64,000 nt of DNA from Cellvibrionaceae bacterium (GTDB lineage: Bacteria > Pseudomonadota > Gammaproteobacteria > Pseudomonadales > Cellvibrionaceae), in assembly GCA_024707385.1 (NCBI GenBank), contig JANPZW010000002.1:17094-81093 (forward strand), in the 5' to 3' direction. The translations under genes were made by a program, and so were the position numbers. Shown piece after piece: positions 20,386 through 28,898 of the stretch. Numbering within the stretch: position 1 is the stretch's first letter; every line of letters begins with the position of its first letter. The notes under the pieces are model-generated. The model saw only the letters and a list, made by a program, of their open reading frames with translations, did not search any database and had not been told where the DNA came from.

Positions 20386-22593
20386 TCAGCACTCCATGGG
20401 CACAACAGGGACAGGAACAACTTTGGTGCCGGAGCCGGATGAAGGAGCTTCTGCATCGCCTCTTATATCTTCAATACTCAGCGCGTCCCCTTCGACCACA
20501 GAAACCTTCATCACCCGAGGTAAATTCAAACCCTGCATGCCGACACTTGGTACCTCAGGGCCACTCGATTCTGCGAGGCGCAGTTGGTTGATCCGCGAAA
20601 CACCTGCAACGCGTGCAACGGCGGCGGAAATCTCCAGGGCGTCCAGGGCTTTTTCCAACGGCCATCCTTCATAGGAAAAACCACCTTGAAATGGTGACAG
20701 AAAGCGTTTTACTTCCTGTTTGACAGCTTCGTGAATAACGGCAGGATCAGAGCCCGGCACCACATTCAGACCGACGGAAATCCAAACTTCTTTATAAACC
20801 GGTCCACGTATGTGCAACTCGGTAGTGAGGATTCGGCGCGGCTTTAGATAGCGGCAGATATTTTGTAAAAAGAGCTGATCCGGTTCCGGAGAATCGGGAT
20901 GCGCGATATCGAGCAGCGGCACTACAAGCAAAGTCACAACACCGCTGGATATTTGATTGGGTAATTTAGGATGAAATAGCGGCAGCACTTCCACGCGGCC
21001 AAGATCAATACCGGGTGTGCGTCGAACTATGTCCTTATAATCCTGTTCCGACATCAAGCGATCGCGATGACGCAATGTTTGCGGAATATTGCGCTCGCCA
21101 TCGGCGACTTTTTCTGCGGCTGTCGCGCCCCAGGTGGGAACAGGATTCGTTACTTTCACTCCGGCTGGCAAGTTCGGCGCTTTTACAATGGTGTTCACAC
21201 CTACTAGCCCTTGTAAACCACCACCGTGCGCATACGACGCTTGGATTATTGCGCCATTCGGTGGCCGTGCCCCACGCAAACCGTTGCCAAAATAAAGTTC
21301 GCCGGCTTCGCGATCCAGGCGAAAAACCTTGCTATTGGTATCACTGTTTACTCCGGTGCGAATTTCCGAACCCGCTATGGCGAGATCGTCCACTTCGGTC
21401 CAGCGTTCGCCGTTTACAAATAATGCAAAGGTATCTTCAATGATCGGTCGATTGAGCAAACGCAATTGTTGATTAGGTTTGCCATTGCCATCACTAAGAC
21501 GTTCGGCTGAGACATCCGTACGCTGCATGACACTGGCCGCATTGATGCCCACCCAGGCCAGCCTTATCGACATTTGCCTGGAAGACTCTTCCGCATTCAT
21601 ATTCATTTGCAGCGCGCTTTGCGGTGCGCGTATGCGTATCCAGGTCACCAGGCGTGGTTGATCATCCGTGTTCGCCAGAGAAGGCGGACGGTTGTCGACA
21701 CCGGAGGTCAGAACCTCCTCCTGCCACACCTGTAATTGGTCCGCGGCGGGGATGCGCAGTTTTACCACGCCAGCCTGAGTCAGCAGATTGTGCTGCGCGG
21801 TGTATTCCAAAGGTTGATAGCGGATTCGCGCATCGCTGGCATTGGGAATTTCAAATACCAAACCTTGATTCAAATCATCGGCAAGTGCGGCGATATCCTG
21901 AATCTGGCAGCCGTCCTCACCGTAACTCGGCTGCATACCAAGAGATAAAACGGAATTGGCTATTTTTTCCCGTGCTTGTTGCGGTGTCTCGGTCGAACGT
22001 GCGAGCAATGCGACCCACAATGCTCCGTCCACTGTATCTTTCGTGATATCTAGGGCTTTCATTCTCAAGCCATCACTGGTGGGTTCGAAAATTGCCGTTT
22101 CATAAAACGCCAGCTGATTTTCCGGCAAATCAAATGCTGCATAAAGATTGCGATACAAACCACTCAACTCGCTGCCTTCAACCTCTGTGACAGGCCTCTT
22201 ATAGTAAAGACGCGCTTCAACCGGCAATACCGCCAAGCCACTCAGGGATTTAAAAGCCACATTGCCGGCGGCGAGTTTCTGTCCGGCTTTCACCGCGATA
22301 TTTTCGAACGCTCCACGTGGATTGGAAAAGCTGACCAGTCCCAAAGCGGCTGCGGCCGGTCGTAAAGGAATTTGCAATAGCCGTAAAAATTTCTGCCGGT
22401 TGCGCTCAGGGATGAGGTTGGTTCGATAAAGAACGTTTTCGGTCATAAATGAAAACAATTGCAGCAGAGTAATTCCCGGATCCGGCTCACTGCGATTGGT
22501 CCATTCAGGCGTGTGAGCAGCAATGCGCGCTAGGGCTTCATTGAAAATGTCGCTATAAGTGAGACTTTCAAACTGCGGTTCTGGCATTGGCAT
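20386..22593 (-). CDS. Baseplate wedge protein, J/gp6 family (Afp11-like)
   Basis: 735 residues, usual size for the 'putative baseplate assembly protein' family of eCIS. The N-terminus carries the diagnostic TPEWTNRSEPDPGITLLQLF and RNRQKFLRLLQIPLRPA. The middle has PPNGAIIQASYAHGGG and the C-terminal third has TLRHRDRLMSEQDYKDIVRR, typical of baseplate J proteins. The ATG at 22591-22593 is preceded by AGAGG. The stop is two bases before the next start. This protein forms the wedge ring of the baseplate together with the Afp12-like product and gp25, both adjacent here. Confidence 0.92.
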   Translation of the reverse strand: MPMPEPQFESLTYSDIFNEALARIAAHTPEWTNRSEPDPGITLLQLFSFMTENVLYRTNLIPERNRQKFLRLLQIPLRPAAAALGLVSFSNPRGAFENIAVKAGQKLAAGNVAFKSLSGLAVLPVEARLYYKRPVTEVEGSELSGLYRNLYAAFDLPENQLAFYETAIFEPTSDGLRMKALDITKDTVDGALWVALLARSTETPQQAREKIANSVLSLGMQPSYGEDGCQIQDIAALADDLNQGLVFEIPNASDARIRYQPLEYTAQHNLLTQAGVVKLRIPAADQLQVWQEEVLTSGVDNRPPSLANTDDQPRLVTWIRIRAPQSALQMNMNAEESSRQMSIRLAWVGINAASVMQRTDVSAERLSDGNGKPNQQLRLLNRPIIEDTFALFVNGERWTEVDDLAIAGSEIRTGVNSDTNSKVFRLDREAGELYFGNGLRGARPPNGAIIQASYAHGGGLQGLVGVNTIVKAPNLPAGVKVTNPVPTWGATAAEKVADGERNIPQTLRHRDRLMSEQDYKDIVRRTPGIDLGRVEVLPLFHPKLPNQISSGVVTLLVVPLLDIAHPDSPEPDQLFLQNICRYLKPRRILTTELHIRGPVYKEVWISVGLNVVPGSDPAVIHEAVKQEVKRFLSPFQGGFSYEGWPLEKALDALEISAAVARVAGVSRINQLRLAESSGPEVPSVGMQGLNLPRVMKVSVVEGDALSIEDIRGDAEAPSSGSGTKVVPVPVVPMEC

Positions 22594-22636
22594 TACTCTA
22601 TCCTCTGCTCAATGGTTGCTATTCTGTGCACTTGTC

Positions 22637-23032
22637 TTAGGCGCTCAACTGCAAACGTAACTGAATTTGATCGGGACTCTGGTTGGAAATCAGTTTGTAA
22701 CGCAATGTAATCCAGGCAATGTTGGGTTCTTTGGGATCGGCCGACACTTCAACCGAGCTGACACGAATACGCCGCTCCCAACGTTCCAGTGCGCGTGCAA
22801 TCAACTCTTCGATAAGACTATGAGTCTCCACTGTATTGGGTTGAAACAGCATTTGTTTCAAGCCGCAACCGAACGCTGGCAACATCAAACGCTCCAGCGG
22901 CTCGGTTTGCAGAATTATCTGTATGGATTGCCGGATGTTGTCGGAACCGGCCGACCAGGCCCAGCGGCCATTGGCATTAATTTTTGGCGGAAAATGCAAT
23001 CCGCGCCCAAACATTTTTCCTTCATCTAACAT
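22637..23032 (-). CDS. gp25-like baseplate wedge protein (Afp9-like)
   Basis: 131 residues from the start MLDEGKMFGRGLHFPP (ATG 23030-23032, with GAGAGG upstream); the open frame extends further but the shorter start gives the usual length. The gp25 family pattern is evident: NIRQSIQIILQTEPLERLMLP, FGCGLKQMLFQPN, then IEELIARALERWERRI and a C-terminal pair of strands with ITLRYKL. The T4 gp25 homologues bind the gp6-like wedge protein, whose gene follows 43 bases downstream. Confidence 0.92.
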   Translation of the reverse strand: MLDEGKMFGRGLHFPPKINANGRWAWSAGSDNIRQSIQIILQTEPLERLMLPAFGCGLKQMLFQPNTVETHSLIEELIARALERWERRIRVSSVEVSADPKEPNIAWITLRYKLISNQSPDQIQLRLQLSA

Positions 23033-23058
23033 GGTATTTCCTCTCGGCTTTTTTGCTG

Positions 23059-25157
23059 CTATTTTTTCTTCCCACTTAAACCCGGTATGGGTAGGCACAG
23101 AAAGAACAATGGCAACCAACGGAAAAATAAATCAAATAAAGTGACCATGATGGTTAGCAAAATCATGGCGCAGATAGTAACTATGGGAATTGATAGCGAA
23201 CAAAACATCCCAAAGCCCAGGCCACCTTTGGTACATTCACTTTTGGTGGATGGTTCGGGCAGGTCCTTATGAAAAGGCCATGGCAGCACCGATAATACGA
23301 GATCACCCAGTGTGGTCTTTCGTGTTCCGCGGATTTTTCCGCACAACATGTCGGAAATCATGAAAGTCGCATTTTTATTGTGCTTGCGCAAACCGGCGGG
23401 AGAAATATCCAGCGGCATGGGAATTTGAATTGGGCGGCCCGGTGCATCTGGGTCGTACATGGACGCCATTTTGAATGGGTCCGTCGCTTCGCTGACCAGC
23501 GGCGGGTCAAACGGTCCACAATGCGGAGATTCATACACACAGCGGATAACAAACCAACCACCGGTAGCATCTTTCTGCGGTGCTTTTGCACGGGTCACAT
23601 CGGGTGCTGCTTTGGTGAGGTCTTCCGGTATAGCCAGTTTTATCAGGTTGGTCAGCGCATCCAGCTGATCGTGACTGCGATCCGGCTCATCGGGACTCAA
23701 TTCCGCAGGCGGGACCAGATTGGGTAGTGGAGTAGTTAAAAGCGGATCTGCAAGGGGAAAAACAAATTCCGGCCAGTGGTGATCAGATGCGGTATTTTCA
23801 TCATTGCGATCATAAGGATATTCGACAAGATCCAGCTCCGTTTCAATCTCGGGGCTATGCGCCAGTTCACGCAAGGCACTCACCAAGGACGTTTTCAGGT
23901 CCGTCTGATAGCAGTCGGCCATATAACTGGAAAAACTGATGGGATTCAACGTGAGCGTATTCAAAACGTTTATCACGTCGATCTCTGCAGCCGAGGCGCC
24001 AGTGGGAGTGTTGGCGGTATCGATGTACTGATAAATGCGGGGAATATAATCTTTAAAAAATTGCAACATATCGACCAGCACATACCAGGATAGAGTCTGA
24101 ATGCGCTCGCGCATATCTTTCAGATTGCTGTTTTGAATGTCATTTACATGATCGTTGAGATTGCCGGCCTCGCTGGCAAGTGGCGGGGCTTTCGCCAGCC
24201 AGTCTTCCCCGTGCCCTTTTCGGTTTCGCACATGGACAATAAACGCTTCCAAGGGCCTGCCACCTGCAAATTGAAAAGGTGGGTTATGGCATCGCGACTG
24301 GATAAGCTAAGACCGTTGCTGTCATCCCCATCCATCTCTTGACCCGGTAGAATTTTCGGCGCGTTGATATAAGCTTCGCGTTTAGACACCGGAATAAAAC
24401 CGCTCAACAATTTACGCTTGCGCTCGCCGTCTTCCGCGTAACCCAGTGCCGACATCGGCAAACGGCTCTTCTTCCGGCAACAAGGTTTTTCCCGTCAAAT
24501 TTACTCCTTCGAGCACCTTCTTCCATTTCATCTCCCCTTGGTGCAAAACCCACGCATACTCTTCCGATTTATTTGGATCGAAAATATCCGGGTCGTCAAC
24601 CTTGGCGTCCGGGTCCTTCGGCTAACATGCGACGCACAACGAATTTAACTTTTTTTGGTCTTTTTCCAAAGCGACTCTTTTATCCGGCAAACCAATCTGG
24701 CGGCATACCAGAGATGCGGTAACTAAGTAAAAGCGTTGATGTATGGGCTGATAGAGTTTTAACGGCTTATTGTTGGTTGTCGGTAAGTTGATAGCGCCGG
24801 AAAGCGCTAAGTCGCCTTGGCTCTTGTTCCGCGTTTTAAGTTGTCGCGTTTGACTTTTCAATATTTCCGAAAGCGGTTCTTCAATCGGCAGTAATTTGCG
24901 TGTGGGTGGCGTTTGCATTGGTTCGCGCCAGGTTTCCGGTTGCGCTTTCCCCTCCACCAGACGTTCCGGGTACAGCTGCATCAGCGACATGAGCTCCTGC
25001 ATAAAAAAGCATCGCTATTAAAACGCAGAATGGTCGGGCGCTGAAAACTGTCGCGTAGGCTGGCATTACCAGTATCGGAAATTTGAGCCCACAGAGGTGC
25101 TGGAGCAAGCCAGCGGGTATCATGCTTATGCAGAATTTTTTGCAGTGCATTTACCAT
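23059..25157 (-). CDS. 699-aa eCIS-cluster protein with hydrophobic C-terminus (multiple frameshifts in assembly)
   Basis: Located between the spike and gp25 genes. The ATG at 25155-25157 overlaps the spike stop. Five small indels break the frame: at the A6 run 25013-25018, the T7 run 24650-24656, GGG at 24611-24613, AAA at 24460-24462, and GGG at 24253-24255. With these repaired the length is exactly 700 codons. The N-terminus (LQKILHKHDTRWLAPAPLWAQ) and the middle (DMLQFFKDYIPRIYQYID) are soluble-looking. The last 60 residues contain two hydrophobic segments (PIVTICAMILLTIMVTLFDL and WLPLFFLCLPIPGL) and end in KKK, so a membrane anchor is plausible. No family name was recognised. The repaired frame is well supported by arithmetic; function is unknown. 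Confidence 0.72.
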
Positions 25158-25871
25158 ATATTTCCCGCTCCAGGTGTGTAGGATGAACTGATCACACTAT
25201 TGGTGATGACGGTGTCGGCTTTTACTACACCGCTGAAAGTACTGAACGGACAGTCCACCGAAATTACTGACGCCGAAACGGTCACGACGCTGGCTTCCAC
25301 TTTGACCTGAGCGGAAGCGGTTACTGTGATACCACTTGGCCCAAGTTTGATGGAATTGCCGTTGCTGTCTTCCACCGTAATGCCGCCAGGGCCGTCCTTT
25401 AATTCCAGACTTTGTCCACCTGGTGTTTCCAGGGTCAGACTTTCCTGACCATCCTGGTCGTTAAAACACACACGAACACCATTTTTGGACTGAATGGTTT
25501 TTCTATAATTATTTCCAGCACCATCCATGGATTCTGGTGGTTGATCCTGACCGTTCCAAAAGGGAGCCGATTACAAATGGGTGTCGCGCGTTGCCGGCGC
25601 TGAACGCAATCAACACCTCATCATCCACATGAGGAATAAACCATGAGCCACGATTGCTGCCCGCCATCAGGGTTGTCACGCGTGCCCAGGCCTGATATTC
25701 ACCGTCGCTGCCATCGGGAGACCATGGCGGTTTTATGCGGACACGACCTTGACCATCGGGATCCTTGATATCGGTCACTTGTGCAACGTATACACCATAA
25801 AACGTACCTCCGAGGCCGGCCGGTATGCGCGAATCAAACATTCTTTGCAATAAGGTGTCTTGCACAACCAT
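25151..25871 (-). CDS. gp5-like spike protein, OB-fold and beta-helix (Afp8 C-terminal part; frameshifted in assembly)
   Basis: Two frames (25509-25871 and 25151-25528) merge on removal of one base from the A4 run at 25558-25561; the junction then reads IGSLWNGQDQPPESMDGAG and the gene is 240 codons. Residues 20-115 form the gp5/VgrG OB-fold (VYVAQVTDIKDPDGQGRVRI, then SWFIPHVDDEVLIAFSAGN). The C-terminal part has periodic short strands (ITVEDSNGNSIKLGPSGITV) as in the triangular beta-helix of spikes. In PVC and Afp the hub and spike form one VgrG-like protein; here they are separate genes. No lysozyme domain is present, consistent with eCIS spikes. Its stop overlaps the next start. Confidence 0.85.
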
Positions 25872-25918
25872 TAACCTCTTTTTGTCATTCCGATAATGAG
25901 CTGCGAATGTGCTTTTAT

Positions 25919-25950
25919 CGCTAAACCGCTAAACCGCTAAACCGCTAAAC
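25919..25950. repeat. Four tandem copies of an 8-bp unit
   Basis: CGCTAAAC is repeated four times without interruption, covering the stop codon of the hub gene (25945-25947) and the short spacer before the spike gene. On the coding strand the unit reads GTTTAGCG, so each copy carries a TAG in one frame. It is the only perfect short tandem array I noticed in the left half. Confidence 0.9.
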
Positions 25951-27028
25951 GCCTATCGCCGGCCGCTCAACCGAGAAGCGTGTTTTGTAGCCCCCTTCCG
26001 CGGAAAACATGTGATGCACACTGTTGATGTAATAAGGTCCGCTAAACATGGAGCCCAGTCCTTGAATATTTATTTTTGCTCCGCGCCTTATAGCGTGCAT
26101 CACCTTCAGCGATGCCTTGTCCTGTAACGAATTGGCGCGATAGCGTGCGATAACAGCTTTCCGCCAGGTAGCGGGTCTCTTCGTTAGATACTGGTGTCAA
26201 ATGCACTGCGCTATCACGGCGCTCGCCGAAAGCCAGTTGTAGAATTTGGCTGCCAGACAAACCGCCTTCAAGCTCGGATTCGATCACTGCTCTATCCACT
26301 TCCACTTCAAACTTATCCTTTGCCTGAACATCCCAACCGCTGACGGAAAACTTGGTACGCTGATGCGCAAGGTCCGCGCAGACGCGAAACTCGTGCAAAT
26401 GCTGCTTGTAGACCACATCGAGTTCGGCGACTTTTCGGCGTGCGCGTGTTTGCACATAAAGTCGGTTGTCCTCCACCCAGACTTCGGCATCCACCAGGCG
26501 CGCGCGTTCTCGCAGAAACGCAAGGTCACTCTGATTTAACTGCGAAAGATTTTTGTAAGTGGGGCTATCTATGTCTATTTCCGCTTGCAAGCTGTGATCC
26601 CGCGCGATGGTTTCCGCCACATCCTGCAGGCTGGCATCTTCAAAACTGCGGGTGCGGCGAGTCATGCGCAGATCCTGAAGCTTGTCCTCGGCCAGAATCA
26701 GAATTTCCGGAGGTCGGCTTTCTATGAACCGCCCTTCGATACCGGTAATTTTGCCGAGAAAAACCTGAGCTGCAGCGTTGCCATCGCCCATATCAATTTG
26801 CAGCGTACGACCGAAGTCAAATACGTTGCGATTAAAGTAAAGATAATCAAGGTCACTGCTGACCGTTCCCCAGTTGCCTAAGGTGAGTTCGCAGCTGTAG
26901 AGGCCCAGCTCATTTTCTTTTACGGAAATGGATAAAACTCCCGCATCGATACGGGCGTCCTGCACGCCGTTGATTTTGATACGTGGTCTCGCGGAATAAA
27001 GTGGGAGTGTTGCAGCCAGTCCGGTCAT
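25945..27028 (-). CDS. gp27-like hub protein (late control D family, Afp8 N-terminal part; frameshifted near its end)
   Basis: The open frame 26042-27028 ends in non-family residues. Removing one base near 26083-26087 restores AKINIQGLGSMFSGPYYINS, then FSAEGGYKTRFSVERPAIGV with a stop at 25945-25947, giving 360 residues. The N-terminus has RIKINGVQDARIDAGVLSIS and YSCELTLGNWG, followed by ILILAEDKLQDLRMTRRTRS and LSQLNQSDLAFLRERARLVD, all typical of VgrG/gpD hub domains that dock the tube to the spike. The C-terminal GxGxxFxGxYYI motif is a hallmark of this family and supports the repair. The upstream 56-aa gene ends one base before the ATG. Confidence 0.88.
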
Positions 27029-27029
27029 T

Positions 27030-27200
27030 TTAATGTGCTCGCAAACGGTCGCTACGCAAATCGTGGTATTCCAATACGGCTTCTATATCCATCGGCTTGA
27101 TAGCACTGCTGGGGTTTTCAGCATTATTGGTTGCGGATGTGCCAGGCGCGGCACTTGCCGCTTCACTGACCACTTCGAAGGTGTCAATAATCACTGCCAC
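27030..27200 (-). CDS. 56-aa eCIS small protein
   Basis: A GTG at 27198-27200, preceded by GGGAGG, opens a 56-codon frame beginning MAVIIDTFEVVSEAA and ending DIEAVLEYHDLRSDRLRAH. The stop lies one base before the ATG of the hub gene, so translation is probably coupled. Short proteins with a variable acidic or Ala/Pro-rich front and a conserved helical end with many Arg and Leu residues sit at this place (between the Afp7-like and Afp8-like genes) in other eCIS loci, from memory. The function is unknown to me; an adaptor between tube and hub is only a guess. Confidence 0.75.
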   Translation of the reverse strand: MAVIIDTFEVVSEAASAAPGTSATNNAENPSSAIKPMDIEAVLEYHDLRSDRLRAH

Positions 27201-27247
27201 GCTAATTGCCTCCCGCTCTCGGTTACCCGCAACTCGAAGAGCTTTAT

Positions 27248-28397
27248 CTAAAAATTAAAATCCGTCTCGGCATCCGCTATCAGATCGTTGTCGATGCCGC
27301 CGCTTTAAAGCCAATTCGGCGCTTGCGTCAATTTGAAAGTTGTTGGCAGACGGAATATCCACGCCTAGGGCGCCGGGACTGAATCGATTCGCGGGGCCAA
27401 CACCAGCGTTTATAGCGGCAGCGGTACTGAGCGTGGTATCCAGTCCACCATCGAAACCGACTCCCAAACCGATTCCCAAACCGACTCCGGCATTCAATCC
27501 ACCGCCAAGACCACCACTGAGCGCGGCGCCGCCACTGATGCCTATGCCCAGGCCTATACCGCCGCCTATGCTGCCGCCAAAACTTCCCCCGAGGCTTCCA
27601 CCAATGCCGGCGCTAAAGCCTGCGGACGCCCCCAAGCCAATACCACCCTGCAAGCCCGCATTAAAAGATGCAGCGAGTTCACCGCCCAAAGAAAGCGGCT
27701 GCCCAACCGGCAGATCCAGCGGATTTTCAATGCCATTGGCCAGAGCATCACCCTGCCAGGGTTTGGGCGTGCCATTTTTATTGGTTTGATCCGCCATGGA
27801 ATTTTTGCCTTCTTCAGGCGCGGTGGTTTCTGCCGTTCCCGCGTTGGGGTTTCCCTGCGCATCTGTGTCCGGTGCGCTGAAATTGATATCCACATCCTGT
27901 TTGGTGATGCTCACGCTCAATGTGGAACGCAGAGGAATGCCCTCTGCAGAAAAGAACTCAATTTTTTCGGTAAGTGAATTGACGACGCCATCAAAACGAA
28001 ATGATCCCCAACTGAAACGTATGCCTGGCGGTGTAAATTTGGCGTCTTTGCCGCTACCGCTGCGCTCGGTCTGCATAAAATCTGCAACAAGCTTGGTAAT
28101 TTTTCTTACATCTTTGATGCTGGACGGCTTGTTATCAGTATTGAATCTCTCTGCGATCTTCGGATCGGTGACATCGAAAACCAGATCAAACGTCAGCTTG
28201 GTCGTGCCTTTGGAATTAAATTGAATGGCCGAGCCACCCGCCTGATCGCCACCCGCCACCTGATTGGAAAATGCCACATTCAGTGTTTCGGGATTGAATT
28301 GCACCTCGAACTTCGGGCCTTCGTTAGTCACCTGGCCTTCTTCATTCCAGGCGATCTGCTGCAAGACGGCTTTCTTGATTTTCATTGGATCAGGCAT
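27248..28397 (-). CDS. CIS tube-cap protein (Afp7-like) with long glycine-rich tail
   Basis: Residues 1-190 match the contractile-injection-system tube protein domain: an N-terminal KFEVQFNPETLNVAFSNQ, TKLTFDLVFDVTDP, and FSWGSFRFDGVVNSLTEKIE. Afp7-like proteins connect the inner tube to the spike hub; a LysM-like tail that many carry is not evident. Instead residues 215-345 are an unusual Gly-rich sequence with a two- to four-residue period (GLGIGISGGAALSGGLGGG). The open frame ends at 27255 with an Arg-rich end. Removing one base near 27297-27304 gives a more natural end, GIDNDLIADAETDFNF, with stop 27248-27250; I prefer that version but cannot prove it. Confidence 0.85.
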
Positions 28398-28406
28398 ACG
28401 GAATTC

Positions 28407-28898
28407 CTAAGCAGCGTTCTCTTCATCTTTTACTTCACGTTTTAGGCGTTCGTAGGCAATTTGCATTTCCTCGACGGCTACTTCGCCATCTTTGGCATTA
28501 AGTGATGGCGCCACCAACTTGATCGGTAAACAACCGAACACTTTGAATACGACGTTTTTGCTTTTTTTTACTATGGGTTTGTTACTTTGCAGAGTGCGCT
28601 CAAGTGCCAGCAGCTGGATTTCGCCATCAATGCGTAAATTGGGATCAGCTTGTACACGCTCAAACCAGTCCCACAAATCGAAATTCTTCGTCATGCCCCG
28701 CTTCAGCGTCAGCTGGCCATAGGTCAGTGGGCCGGACAAATGAATTTGCTCAGCATTGTTGCCGCCTTCGCGGATGGTCTTCACCTCCATGTTCATTTCC
28801 AATCCGGAGCATTCGGAAAAATCCGCTTCACAGACGGTCGCTTTCTCCTTTGGCAAGGTGAACAGCACGTGAAAGTTGAAGTTGGTAAACGGCGTCAT
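28407..28898 (-). CDS. Second tube-like protein, gp19 family (Afp5-like)
   Basis: 163 residues. The ATG overlaps the sheath stop as ATGA. The N-terminus FTNFNFHVLFTLPK, then DFSECSGLEMNMEVKTIREG and LSGPLTYGQLTLKRGMTKNF are standard for the T4 gp19-like tube family, and WDWFERVQADP is the conserved helix. In Afp/PVC a minor tube protein (Afp5) is placed between tube and hub; the position after the second sheath and before the Afp7-like gene fits this. Confidence 0.92.
   Translation of the reverse strand: MTPFTNFNFHVLFTLPKEKATVCEADFSECSGLEMNMEVKTIREGGNNAEQIHLSGPLTYGQLTLKRGMTKNFDLWDWFERVQADPNLRIDGEIQLLALERTLQSNKPIVKKSKNVVFKVFGCLPIKLVAPSLNAKDGEVAVEEMQIAYERLKREVKDEENAA

Noticed and set aside
24600..24660. 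Programmed frameshifting at A/T runs
   Set aside because: No slippery heptamer with downstream pseudoknot was evident, and indels are spread over unrelated genes.
23059..25157. Pseudogene
   Set aside because: Five indels would suggest decay, but they lie at or near short base runs and their sum restores exactly 700 codons, which fits sequencing error better.
27340..27789. Proline-rich plus-strand frame opposite the tube-cap gene
   Set aside because: It is the complement of the glycine-rich tail; composition is explained by that.
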